Source: Eukaryota sp. TZLM1-RC (lineage: Eukaryota; Metamonada: BaSk clade). Taken from it: 64,000 bases of DNA. The translations under genes were made by a program, and so were the position numbers. Shown in pieces: positions 10,433-20,218 of this stretch. Below the pieces are notes generated by a model. That model had not been told where the DNA came from, made no database searches, and saw only the letters and a program-made list of their open reading frames with translations. The stretch lies in the NCBI GenBank assembly GCA_040285825.1, contig JAUPSS010000008.1:310001-374000 (forward strand). Reading direction: 5' to 3'. Position 1 is the stretch's first letter; every line of letters starts with the position of its first letter.

Positions 10433-11189
10433 TCAATAGAGGGAAGATATGGGGTTTGTTAAACTCTTTGGTGCATCGTTTGTGTGACACAAATAATTTA
10501 CCTCATGTTTGATTTTAGATGGACAATCGCGGGAGATGTGTCCAGGCTTGTGGCACTTGAAGCACGATTGATTTTTTTAAATCCTGAGAGCGCCAAGAGG
10601 ACCTCGTTTTAGTGCCAGCCGTACGTTCCACATCATTCACTGAGGTTTTGAAACCACGAGTCCATGAAGCAACCCTAGAGCAGTCCAACAGCTCATCAGT
10701 AGTGGTTTCGACAAGAGAGTGAAGATCTGGGAATACATCATCTCGAATTCTCGCTAGTAGAGAACGTTGAAGACCTACGGGAAGAATTCCTCTGGCAAAT
10801 CGATTCAGAAAAGCTGTGTCTGGTAACTTCAGTCCGGAAGCCCTACTCTTTACCTGGAGGAAACGTCGCAGGTAACAGGACATACGTTCTCGGACGTCAC
10901 CAATACGGACATCAAGCTTCAGTTCTGACATAGCCAGACTAAAATCTTCGTACGTGGCGAACGATACGACAGATTGAAGATGTCTAAGAAGAACATCGTC
11001 ACTGGAAGAGACGTCGGATTTCTGGAGAGATAGGGACTCTAACAGAAAAGAATCGACCAAGAGTCTTGCTGGAACAAGCTCTTTCTTAGAAGTCACAGAA
11101 GAATAGATCTTCCACTCTTGTAGGAACAAGAGAACACTTTCAACTTTCATGGAAGAAAGAGACGGGAGGTTGACAGAAGGAACAGTCAT
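10433..11189 (-). CDS. gag: Gag-like protein of the LTR element, frameshifted before its zinc knuckle
   Basis: Starts at ATG 11189, 26 bp after the upstream LTR. The first frame runs 224 codons to a TAA at 10515. It is a helical Gag-like region with a retrotransposon-Gag pattern in its middle (MSCYLRRFLQVKSR, then FARGILPVGLQRSLLARIR). A CCHC zinc knuckle (CFKCHKPGHISRDC, codons 10564-10523) lies in another frame that starts at an A7 run at ~10573-10579 and continues to TGA at 10433. One base fewer in the run would join the two. This may be a real inactivating indel, a sequencing error, or deliberate slippage on the A-rich run. Gag would form the particle that packages the element RNA. Confidence 0.7.
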
Positions 11190-11215
11190 CTGAAATAAGA
11201 AGGGCCAATAATTAT

Positions 11216-11355
11216 TGATGCCGTTAGGCAGATGAACACACGAAGGAGAGAGAGAAATCTGTTGTTTATTAATAAAACTGATTCATAAATGAGTATCACG
11301 TCATCAGTCGAAATACAAAGAAACCTACTAATTCAATTTGAGTTCAACAACAACA
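11216..11355 (-). repeat. Long terminal repeat, upstream (5') copy
   Basis: 140 bp matching 10252-10391. It would carry the element's promoter; gag starts 26 bp downstream. Confidence 0.9.
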
Positions 11356-11359
11356 CAAC
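11356..11359. repeat. Target-site duplication CAAC, right copy
   Basis: Matches 10248-10251 on the other side of the element. Confidence 0.75.
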
Positions 11360-12073
11360 CTGGTAATGTTGAGTGCATAAAATATTAGCTGTTTCTCTGA
11401 TGTTTCTCTTTTGGAATACTTGGTATGAGACTCCTCGAAGTTGTGAAGTGTTTACTAAAAGAAAGATGATATTGTGTGGTTGACATAACTGTAACAGAAT
11501 AGAAATAAAGGATATTGATTCAATTTCACTGGCCCTTATAAAGGCCATCACTAGTGAAGTCTTTACTAGACTATTTGTCCACAAGGCCACACTACCTTTT
11601 CCCCCTCTTAGATCTCGCAAAAGAGCTGTAAGAATTAACTGCAGGAGAATTAGTCTTAGATTTGAAATCGGAGTTCATTTTCTGTTTCCTGATAGTGCGA
11701 GGATTGAGGGTGCGCAGATATGATTGATTTGCCTCATTGCTTTTGACGTCAGCAACTGGGACAGCCGATGTCTCGCCGCCATACCAAACTGCGGTGCTAT
11801 AATGACTTTTATTATTATTCAATTCTATGAAATGAAAGTAATCAATAATTTTAATTATCAGAGATTCTTCCATTTCATCGGCAGCAATGTTCTTATGCCA
11901 ATCTATATCTTAATTAGGGAAGTCAGTGAGGTATAGTTCGCATTAATTAGTGCTAGCCGTCGAAGTCGAACCAGTGACAAGATTCTTGAGTAATGTTGAG
12001 TAATGAGTAACTTCTATTGAATTTCACTTTTTGGATGAGAAGAGGGCCAGCAAAGCAACCATGGAGTTTAACA
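11360..12073. other. Region without a supported gene
   Basis: Only short open stretches are present and none is recognisable. It probably consists of decayed mobile DNA between the LTR element and the integrase relic. Confidence 0.5.
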
Positions 12074-12884
12074 TTAGTTTTTAATCGCAAAACATGTCAC
12101 CTTTATTAAAAGGGTTCCTATGTTTGTTAACTTCAGAAAGTTGTTGAGCTTGCCTGAGCACTGCCTTTTCTCTCTTCTTTGAAATTCTTTCAAGTTTTGT
12201 TTCAAGATCTTTAACAAAACAAGGGGAATATTTACATTGGCTGATTTTATTAGTTCAAACATATTATTAGGATCAGCTCTAGGGATTTGATCGCTGCCAA
12301 ACATCAAATTGTATGGAGAGTGACCAGCGACTCTACTCATAGTTGAATTAATTTGAAGTTGTACAATTGGAATATGTTCACTGCAATTGCTATAATCACC
12401 AGAGTCCACCAAAATCTTTATCTGACTTTGTAAAATGTTTTTGCAACGTCTTTCCACTAACCCGTCGCTTTTTCAAAAACCAGTTAGTGAATACTTCAAT
12501 ATTTAATAAATCGCATGACCTTTGAAAATGGCATTTGCAAATTCAATACCATTATCGCTATGAGTTAACAGTGGGATACTTAAATTGATGCAACGCTCCA
12601 TAGGAGGTGCTTGGTTTCTTCCACTACATTCAATTTTTTTGCAGGCCAAATGATCCTGTATCTAGTGAAAGAATTTACAAAAACTATTAAATATTTGAAT
12701 CCATTATCATGTTGTTGTAATAATCCAATAGTGTCTGCGGTTATTCGAGCAAAAGGACAATCTACCCAAAGAGAGCCAGTTACTTCACTGACATGACATT
12801 TTTAGGCACATGTGCCGTCTTTTGACATGCTGGACATCTCTTAATATGGTTAGTCATGTCTATGGGTTGATGATTACCATAATG
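12074..12884 (-). pseudogene. Retroviral-type integrase relic
   Basis: Read on the minus strand in shifting frames this is an integrase. An N-terminal zinc finger contains HIKRCPACQK (~12860-12830). The core beginning holds GFKYLIVFVNSFTRY (~12710-12660), followed by SHSDNGIEF with the second catalytic Asp (~12575-12550). The end, VERRCKN then SRVAGHSPYNLMFG (~12450-12290), is the usual end of a Ty3/gypsy- or Maverick-like integrase core. Several frameshifts and stops make it non-functional. It continues directly from element E (12885-13390) on the same strand, so both may derive from one larger element. No reverse transcriptase is visible beside it. Confidence 0.75.
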
Positions 12885-13390
12885 TTTAAGAACCTACGAA
12901 GCAAGCTTTTTTCGTCAGAGAATATTTCTGCATGTGTATGCATATCAATGTCAGAAAATCTGGTTATTTGGAATTTGAGGACTCATTCTCAATATAAGTG
13001 AATTTTTACTCTCCAAAACAATTTATGGTGGTCAAACCTTCCAACAACAATTGAAATTAAAAAGGTTTTCTTATCCGAAATCCATTTATCCATTTAATCA
13101 CCAGTTTTCCTATTCAAAAGATTTGCACCCTCTTTTCTCTTTTTGTTGAGAATCTCATCAAGAGGGAGAAATTGGTCATCAGTATTTTGGTAAAGTTGGC
13201 CATCCTGACACGTTTCAAGATCAAAACACATAGCTGTGGGAAGATTTTGATTTGTGGTCATTGATTTTGATTGAATCAAAGGACCAGGTTTTAAACTACT
13301 AAGACTTGGCTCAATTTTTTGACCAAGAATCCAAAACAACAAGATCATTTTTTTACTCAAATTATGTCTGTGATTTCGAATCATGGTAAT
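12885..13390 (-). mobile_element. Element E, fragment copy 1 (unknown mobile element)
   Basis: Clearly homologous to 58305-58790. Both encode a segment reading MCFDLET, then DGxLYQN, then QFLPxDEIxNKxRxEG, and both continue to a shared LLRRFLK-like end where similarity stops. The ORF at 13384-13094 covers most of it. No known domain is certain; FDLET resembles the first acidic motif of DEDD exonucleases, but no further motif is seen. In this copy the downstream neighbour is the integrase relic. Confidence 0.6.
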
Positions 13391-13965
13391 GTCCTAACGA
13401 GGAAGCTTATTATCTGTCAGTTCAATTGTCTACGTTGGTATTCAACAGAATATTCTTCTCGGGTTTTTTAAGAGACAAAAAATTCAAGATTTGATGTCTT
13501 GAACTCTCAACATAATAATTCAAATATAACTTTTTATTTAAAATGAATGTTTAACATGAACAATTTTCTGGAAAATGATCAAAATAAATTGTTTCATCCT
13601 CAGCCACTGAAAAATCAAATTAATCAAGTCCAAACAGCAACAAAATAGGTCGATAAAAATCCACGTATCAACGTTATAGCGACAATAGTTCTCGCAAAAT
13701 CGATATTTATTACTATAGATCAGATTGTGGAGTCAAGACCATCAGAGACGCATGATATGTTCATTCGTCACGAGCTTACCATAAAGATTATGCGAAAGTT
13801 TGTGAAATGAGGAAATCACATGCAGAAGGTGAAGATAGTCCAGTCTACCTACAGAGAGCCAAGGTTGATGAAGGTTCAAACGAAGGTTTCAAAAAGAAAA
13901 TCTTCAGTGTCTCAAAACCTCCACATTTGACACTTATTTCATTGTTATAGACAATTTAATCAACA
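13391..13965. other. Intergenic region upstream of APC8
   Basis: AT-rich and holds the APC8 promoter. Around 13690-13870 the plus strand has a semi-open frame with one stop (YYYRSDCGVKTIRD, then RAYHKDYAKVCEMR) that looks like old coding DNA but is not recognised. Confidence 0.4.
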
Positions 13966-15657
13966 ATGGTTGAATTTGAAGTCATTGATGTATTCAACTG
14001 TTTACACCTCTATGACTCTGCTCTTTTTGTAGCTGATCTTTTTCTTAATGAACAATCCCCATCGATCGACTATTCTAGTTTCCAAACCCCAACACTTGAA
14101 ATCTCTCCTTCTTTTCATGTAGCTAATACGTACTATATGGTGGGCAATTATAACAGAGTAGTACATCATCTTTCCCACACAGACAATGATCTAGAACTGT
14201 TCCTCAAATGTCAATCTCTTCTCAAACTTGGCGAGTCTTCACCACCAGAGAGTAGTGACTCTCTTCACCTATTCCAACCATCTAATACTAATGCTTCGAT
14301 TGTTTTGTCTTTACTGACAAATAAAGCTACCATTGAAGGTGATTTCGATGATCTCATTGAACATTTAGGCACTTTTCCTTGGTTTAATTTACATCTGTTA
14401 GGACAGTCTTTACTTTACCTGAATAAGAAGCAGTATGCCCTCCACTGCTTCCTTTTGTCTGTTACGAAATGCCCTCTGTTTTATGATGCTTGGAAGTGTT
14501 TTTTCCAATGTGTTTCCGATAGAAAACATTTGGATCTTATTAAAAATTTATTTAAGGCAGATGGATCAATTTCATCTATAATCTCAGCTTTTTTTCTTTG
14601 TCTATTTTACATTTCTATAAGTCACCACAGTTCAGCCGAGCCATATTTAAATCATTTTTGCCAGTTTTTCCATAAATGTCCCTTGTCTTTAGAAATACAA
14701 GGTAGGTTTTATTATTCATGTCGAAACTTTCCAAAGTCCCGGGAATTCTTTGAGAAAATCGTTGACCAGTTTCCTAGTCGAACTAGTGGATTGGAGATAT
14801 ATTCAAACTTGTTGTATGTTGATAATAATGCACAAGAAATTTCTAATTTATCAAACAAAATGTCAATTAATTTTTCCAATTGCTGGATTGCAAATATTAT
14901 TAAAGGTAATTACCTTTCTCTAAAACAATCAAGAAAAGAAGCAAGTATTTACTTTTTGAAAGCACATTACATTTCTCCATTTTCCCCAATCCCTCTCATC
15001 CTATTGGGACATGAATTACTGGAACTAAGAAACCTTGATGGATCACTCAAGGCTTACCTAAAGGCTAGTGAACTTGCTCCATTAGATTTTAGGTCTTGTT
15101 ATTCCCTTGGACAATTATACGAGGTCTGTGGGCTTCATCAATTATCTGTCCATCATTACTCCCAAGCTCTAAACCTAAATTGTGAGGAACCTAGAATTTG
15201 GTCAGCATTGGGGTTAGTTTATGCAACTTTAAAGAATTTTGACAGCTCAAAAAGACTTTTTGAGAAGAGTCTGGAGATTTCTTCTGATGATGATGTCATT
15301 TGGTTGCATTACGGGTCGGCTTGTTGTAAATCAAACGATTTGGACAAGGCTTCCAAAGTTTTCCACAAAGTATGCACCGGATTTGAGTTTTCAGATGTCG
15401 TATTACCTTTATTAGATGATGAGTTCCAAAGCGAACTGGTAATTTGTTCTAAATATTTAAAACAAAAAGGGGAAATAAAGATGGCTGAAGAGATCCTTTT
15501 GCCAGTATTGGAACTTGGTTCATTGACTTTGCCTGAAGTCTCATCTTTTCTGGCCTCTTTAACAGTCAACAATGGTGAAGTTTCCGGTCGATATTCCCCT
15601 ACTAAACGAGTCAAGTTTAATTCAAGTAGAGGAGTGAGGAGTCCTATTCAAAGATGA
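13966..15657 (+). CDS. CDC23: Anaphase-promoting complex subunit 8 (CDC23), TPR protein
   Basis: 563 residues of tetratricopeptide repeats. The central block YSNLLYVDNNAQEISNLS, then GNYLSLKQSRKEASIYFLKA, LGHELLELRNLDGSLKAYLKA and SLGQLYEVCGLHQLSVHHYS follows APC8/CDC23 order and spacing closely, including the YSNLLYV and GHE motifs. The N-terminal part (residues 1-90) resembles the APC8 dimerisation TPRs. APC8 is a scaffold of the APC/C ubiquitin ligase, which degrades securin and cyclins at anaphase. The C-terminal tail is short and basic. ATG 13966 gives a full-length product. It converges on the CEP131-like gene with 108 bp between stops. Confidence 0.85.
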   Translation: MVEFEVIDVFNCLHLYDSALFVADLFLNEQSPSIDYSSFQTPTLEISPSFHVANTYYMVGNYNRVVHHLSHTDNDLELFLKCQSLLKLGESSPPESSDSLHLFQPSNTNASIVLSLLTNKATIEGDFDDLIEHLGTFPWFNLHLLGQSLLYLNKKQYALHCFLLSVTKCPLFYDAWKCFFQCVSDRKHLDLIKNLFKADGSISSIISAFFLCLFYISISHHSSAEPYLNHFCQFFHKCPLSLEIQGRFYYSCRNFPKSREFFEKIVDQFPSRTSGLEIYSNLLYVDNNAQEISNLSNKMSINFSNCWIANIIKGNYLSLKQSRKEASIYFLKAHYISPFSPIPLILLGHELLELRNLDGSLKAYLKASELAPLDFRSCYSLGQLYEVCGLHQLSVHHYSQALNLNCEEPRIWSALGLVYATLKNFDSSKRLFEKSLEISSDDDVIWLHYGSACCKSNDLDKASKVFHKVCTGFEFSDVVLPLLDDEFQSELVICSKYLKQKGEIKMAEEILLPVLELGSLTLPEVSSFLASLTVNNGEVSGRYSPTKRVKFNSSRGVRSPIQR

Positions 15658-15765
15658 TTTCAGTGCAATTAATTGGTTATTGCCAGTTATGCCTGGATTT
15701 TAGTAATTTGTAACAATGAATTCAAATTCAAACAATAAATTAAATTAAAAAAGAACAAAATGCTT

Positions 15766-17514
15766 CTATAATTCAAGTAAAAGTTCAGCATTTCGAACAA
15801 TTTCTTCTTTTTCTTCTAAACATTTGGTTAATTCAGAAATATTGTCTTCCAATTCCTTTATGATTGCATTCTTATTTTCTATGGCTTTTTTGGCCATTTC
15901 CTCCAATTCTTCAAATTTTCTTTCATTTTCTTGATTAACAGCGGACTTAACCTGACTGAGTTGATCACGTATATTTTTGACCTCCTCCTCGTGTGCTGAT
16001 TTAATTGATTGAATTTCTGATTGATACTCCTGAACAGACTTTTCCAGTCTTTCTATTTCCAAATCCTTGTTTGTCAATTCCGAGGCTTTTCGCAGTTCTG
16101 CTGCCCTTTTTACATCATTAACTGCTGCTATTTCTTTATCTTTTTCGGATAATTTAACTCTCAATTCCTCAGTAAGTGTTGATAATTGGTTAATTTCCTC
16201 TTCTTTTTGCTCATTTTGATCTAACAGTAAATTATACTTTGTTGTTAATTCCCGTAATTCTTCAGAATAAACATGGTTGTTTTCAGATAAATTTTGTCTC
16301 AACCGTTGTTCTTCTTCCTTGTATTTAGTTCTCAATTGATTTTCTAATTCAACGTTATCTTGTTCAATTTTTAAAACAACTTCTTTCAATTTCGAATGCT
16401 GCTCTTCTTTCAATTCTGACTTGATTTGAGTTATTTCCTGATTGATTAAGTCAGGCATTCTAATGGAGATTTCAGCCTCCAGCTTGGAATCAAATTTTGC
16501 TTTCCATTCACCATTGATCAAGCTAAGCTCTTCTGATTTGTTCTTGAGCTCTTCTTCCAAATTTTGAACCTTTTTGACAAGTTGACATTCTTTTTCTAGA
16601 AATTCCTGACGCTGCTGTTCAAATTTTTTAAATTGCAAATTTTCCTCAGTTGACCACTGGGCTCTATTTTCCGCCAAAAGTCTTTGAATTTCTTCCTGGT
16701 GACGTCTCCTGATTACAATCAATTCATCATCATGACTATGTTGAACTGCAACCAACTTTTGTCGATGTAACTCTCTTTCTCTTTCCAAACATGCAATTTT
16801 CTCATTTGTTAAGGTGCTTCTCAAGTTCTCCAGCTCACTACTCATCATTGAGGAATGTGACTGACGAAGATCACTCACCTCTCTATTGTACTCCTCCTTC
16901 AACCTCCGTTCAGCTTCCTTGTGATTACTGATTAGCCTAGCCAATTCTGGTTCCAATCCCTTGATAGTTTCCTGTTTTACCTGATCAAGTTTCTTTTGCA
17001 TAATCCGTTCACATCTTGCCCTCTCGTGGGTTCTGGCTGCCAAAGCTGCCCTCTCTGCTTCCTTTTTTCCATGATCAGTGGCAAGGGAAAGCTTTTTCTT
17101 AAAGTCGGTCTTCATTGAATCTATTGATGAGAGGCACTCTTCAAGTTTTGTTGATAGTTGAGTTTTTTCCTCAACAACTTTCTTGTTTAGATTTGATAGT
17201 CTTTTGATCGTGTGTTCGTGTTTGGCCACCTCTTCATTAAGTTTCTTCTCGTGAGCCTGATTAGCGCTGGCGAGGTCAGCTTGCAGTTGCATAACTGTTT
17301 GCTGGAGACGGGAAACTTCATTTTCAGCAGTGAGAGAACGTTCTTTAAGAATTTCTATCCTTCTCCGAGTTCGTTCCAAGATGTCATTTTTACTGGAGGA
17401 AGAATGATTATTGGAATGAGGAAAAACTTGAGATGCTGACATTGAAATCGTGCTAGCATTATCAGAGAGATAATTAGCAAAGGAGGAAATACGTGTATTG
17501 AGGTCATTAGTCAT
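15766..17514 (-). CDS. CEP131: CEP131/AZI1-like coiled-coil centriolar-satellite protein
   Basis: 582 residues, almost entirely heptad coiled coil after a Ser-rich N-terminus of ~45 residues. Residues ~175-215 (KQETIKGLEPELARLISNHK) match the most diagnostic stretch of CEP131, and the C-terminal end (AKKAIENKNAIIKELEDNIS) matches its conserved tail. CEP131 works at centriolar satellites and the ciliary transition zone with BBS proteins. It is shorter than animal CEP131 (~1080 residues) and corresponds to its C-terminal half, as in other protists. A generic coiled-coil protein is the alternative. Start ATG at 17514. Fanzor relic 2 lies upstream on the same strand. Confidence 0.65.
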   Translation of the reverse strand: MTNDLNTRISSFANYLSDNASTISMSASQVFPHSNNHSSSSKNDILERTRRRIEILKERSLTAENEVSRLQQTVMQLQADLASANQAHEKKLNEEVAKHEHTIKRLSNLNKKVVEEKTQLSTKLEECLSSIDSMKTDFKKKLSLATDHGKKEAERAALAARTHERARCERIMQKKLDQVKQETIKGLEPELARLISNHKEAERRLKEEYNREVSDLRQSHSSMMSSELENLRSTLTNEKIACLERERELHRQKLVAVQHSHDDELIVIRRRHQEEIQRLLAENRAQWSTEENLQFKKFEQQRQEFLEKECQLVKKVQNLEEELKNKSEELSLINGEWKAKFDSKLEAEISIRMPDLINQEITQIKSELKEEQHSKLKEVVLKIEQDNVELENQLRTKYKEEEQRLRQNLSENNHVYSEELRELTTKYNLLLDQNEQKEEEINQLSTLTEELRVKLSEKDKEIAAVNDVKRAAELRKASELTNKDLEIERLEKSVQEYQSEIQSIKSAHEEEVKNIRDQLSQVKSAVNQENERKFEELEEMAKKAIENKNAIIKELEDNISELTKCLEEKEEIVRNAELLLEL

Positions 17515-17601
17515 TGATGGGGTGATGTCGTAAACAAGGAAGTGTTGGATGATGGGAATTATGAGTTTTTAACATAGTTCTGTGTTTTTTTTCTAATGGT
17601 A

Positions 17602-17812
17602 TATTTATTGAATTTGCACACTTAATTAAATTAACTCATAACTAATGGGACGACTATCATTGAACCAAGATTTCCTCTACAAAATCTTGATCTGCTTGCT
17701 GTCTAGCTAAAGCTTCTCTTATTCGATTGAAAAACTGAGGTAATCTATTAATAATGGCAAATTGAATCTGTGAACGCCATAAAAAAATATCAAATCTTTT
17801 CATTGTTTTTTC
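17602..17812 (-). mobile_element. LINE family A, 3'-end fragment (A8)
   Basis: Matches the last ~210 bp of family A, ending in the family terminus (TATTTATTGAATTTGCACAC on the plus strand). It is 5'-truncated at codons for the KTMKRFD segment. It sits between Fanzor relic 2 and the CEP131 start. Confidence 0.9.
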
Positions 17813-17971
17813 TGTGGTTTTTGAAATGCATACTTTATAGCATCAATCAAACTTATTCCAAGAACTTTCATTCTTTGTGAGATTGTCCACAAACGTTCTA
17901 GAATCTTCGAATAATTGGCCACCAATCTCAGTGAGCCCATTTCTCCTCTAGAACAATACGTAGCTTTGAAG

Positions 17972-18352
17972 CTAGTTTCTTTGTGGTCTCTGGAACGCTT
18001 CTGGTCTTGTTCCATAGTAGTGCTCACTAACTGCAATTTCTAGCTAATTTAGTGATGTAAAAATGTCTCTAGACCATACTTGATTACATTCCGGACAACT
18101 GAAATAGGCGTTGTGAACTTTAACTTCACCATCAACTTCTCGCTAGATCTTTTGGTGTAGCATTTTGCAGCAGTTTACCTTTGCAGATGTCATATATTCA
18201 TCTCCGATCTTCACATTATCAAATGAACATTGTAACAACTTGAGAAACGCCTTACGTGGTGTTTTCACTTTTTGACGTGATGTACCACCACCTCCATTGC
18301 CAAACCACACCTTTATTTCTCGACGGTCTGCAAATATTTTCACTTTGCTGAT
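17972..18352 (-). pseudogene. Fanzor relic 2, C-terminal part (RuvC-II, zinc finger, RuvC-III)
   Basis: The minus strand shows in order IKVWFGNGGGG (the segment before RuvC-II), RuvC-II GDEYMTSAKVNCC, then HNAYFSCPECNQVWSRDIFT with the second Cys pair and RuvC-III Asp, and GTRPEAFQRP, the conserved C-terminal G..RP motif. A TAG falls between the first Cys pair and the second, and another directly after TSLN. The order, spacing and terminal motif fit Fanzor well. Its 5' side is cut by LINE copy B1 with a poly(A) end at ~18352. The N-terminal part reappears beyond the insertion at 20219-21434. Confidence 0.78.
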
Positions 18353-19584
18353 AATTTTTTTTAAATAATTTTAATTTATTTTCAAAACCATAGTCTAAAA
18401 GTCAATATCTTCAAAACAAGCCTCCACACCATCAAATCTCACAACAGCAATGTCTTCATATTGTGCACTGTCAGACATCAAAGCTTTCGAAATCATTTTA
18501 GGAATTGATTTGAAAATAGTAAAAACAATACGATTTAGCCACAAGCGACGATCAAAACGCTTATTCATTCTTCTTTTCACAAGGTTATCAAAATCATCAA
18601 TAAAATTCATAGCAGTTTTTCCAAGACGACCATATAACGATATAGCAAATGGGTAAATTTGGTAATCTACATGGCGAACATGTTTCAATTCTTTTAAAGG
18701 ATTTGCATATTTTTTTCGTTTGTACAATTCTGAATCATCAAGGGGGGATACTTCGGATTGTGCATTTCTCAAGGCATTTTTCTTGCAAACATCCACTGTT
18801 ATGACATCAACAACTTTCAAAACATCATCAAATGAGATCACAACAACATCCGCACGTCGTTTTCCAAATTCTGAATCTCTTACGTTTTCATTTATATCAA
18901 GAGATCTCAACAATGGTTCTACAAATGATTTAATATGATAGGAATTACACATTGCATGGATTTGATCTCTGACTGCACTATGCAAAGTAGAACGATAAGA
19001 AATAAATCTATTGCAATTGAATAAATGTGATAATGTCAAACCAGCTCCACATTTGCAAAACAAATCATTGGGCAAATTACAAGGCCACAAATCACAACGC
19101 ATTCTCATTGTAGTAGTCCATTGGTGGTCATTTAAAAATAGGCCATAAATCTGGGGAATTTGATTCACCAAAACTGCAGATGAACTGTCCTTAAAATCAA
19201 TCAAAAAATTAGCAAAAGCAGGATTTCCATTCTTAGCCGTGCTAAGTCGAACAATAAAATTCTTGCTTTCATATTTTTTCAAAAGATGTCGTTGGAGCTT
19301 TTTCAACGCAAATTTCAAAGAATACAAACTTCTGTCTGGAATGTTTTGAATAGATATGGGGAAACATGATTGCCATAAGTCGGGAGATAAACTGGATACT
19401 TTTTCTCTTAAGTTATCAATGAATAGGCTATTTGTAGTTTCAAGAAGATTTTCGGCAAAAGGATATCTTCTAGAAAATTCAAATACAAAATTTTTTCCAC
19501 CACCAATAAATGCAGCTTTGGTCAAATGCTTGGATGAAGTGAAACCAACACCGCCAAGTTGAACATCAGAAAAATATGATTTTT
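18353..19584 (-). mobile_element. LINE family B, 5'-truncated copy (B1)
   Basis: ORF 18395-19525 encodes the C-terminal half of an RLE-LINE. It has the post-RT region (AFIGGGKNFVFEFSRRYP), CCHC as CKC..H..C near LTLSHLFNC, and an endonuclease-like GKRRADVVVI..VVDVITVDV. The 3' end carries a short A run against Fanzor relic 2, consistent with target-primed insertion into it. The reverse transcriptase is lost. Confidence 0.85.
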
Positions 19585-20120
19585 CAAAATTGATGGATCA
19601 ACAGACAAATGATGGAGACCCTTTAGGTCCTTTCTTTTTTTGTCTTGCAATTCACCCATTTTTGAAAAAATTAAAAGAAGAAAATTCTGACCTTCAAATG
19701 GTAGCCTATATGGATGACATTTCTTGTATTGGTCCAGCAATTACAATTAATAGAGTTGCTAATGAAGCTGCTACATTATACCAATCCAAAGGTCTTGAGT
19801 TGAATGTCCAAAAATGTTTTTGTATTTCTAGAAAAAATGTGAAGTTAATAATTCATTCCCTTGAATTTCCATATATTGATTAAACTTCAACAAGTTTCTG
19901 CTTTCTTGATTGTTATTTAGGTTCTGCCGAAAAGACACTCGATAGCCTTGAAAACTATTTAAGTTCAATCAAAAAAGAGCTTGAAGTCATAAAGACCCTT
20001 GTATTGGAAAAACATCTCCAGTTTTTTCCTTTGAAAATATCTTATGCTGGAAAGATTACTCATTTACTGAGATCACTTACAATTTTTGTAGACAATTAAA
20101 CAAAATACGTACAGATTTTT
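19585..20120 (+). mobile_element. LINE family B fragment with YMDD, opposite strand
   Basis: Encodes GDPLGPFFFCLAIHPF, then VAYMDDISCIGP and part of the thumb, on the plus strand, then degrades. It abuts B1 head to head, so the pair looks like a 5' inversion or two insertions at one site. Confidence 0.8.
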
Positions 20121-20218
20121 TGGCTTATTTAATGTTTGCTGATCATTGAGCTGAATCTTTTTTGTGTTGTTTTAAATAAGTCAAATGTGTTTCTCCTCAA
20201 TGCTTTTCGAGCACTCAG

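Larger units (their letters stand above)
10252..11355 (-). mobile_element. Compact gag-only LTR retrotransposon (TR-GAG-like)
   Basis: Two 140-bp direct repeats (10252-10391 and 11216-11355) appear identical by eye and bound 824 bp that code only for a Gag-like protein. Read on the minus strand, each LTR starts TGTTGTTG and ends GGCATCA, so it has TG..CA ends. A purine-rich tract (AAAAGTGGGAAAAAGTAG) directly precedes the downstream LTR as a polypurine tract. A 4-bp CAAC target duplication flanks the element. No protease, reverse transcriptase or integrase fits inside, so it is non-autonomous and would need another element's Pol. Matching LTRs point to recent insertion. The integrase relic at 12.1-12.9 kb is a different insertion. 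Confidence 0.85.

Noticed and set aside
13094-13384. Element E FDLET motif as a DEDD exonuclease or family-B DNA polymerase
   Set aside because: Only the first acidic motif fits; no ExoII/ExoIII or polymerase motifs follow.
13690-13870. Plus-strand semi-open frame before APC8
   Set aside because: Interrupted by a stop and unrecognised; it ends before the clear APC8 start.
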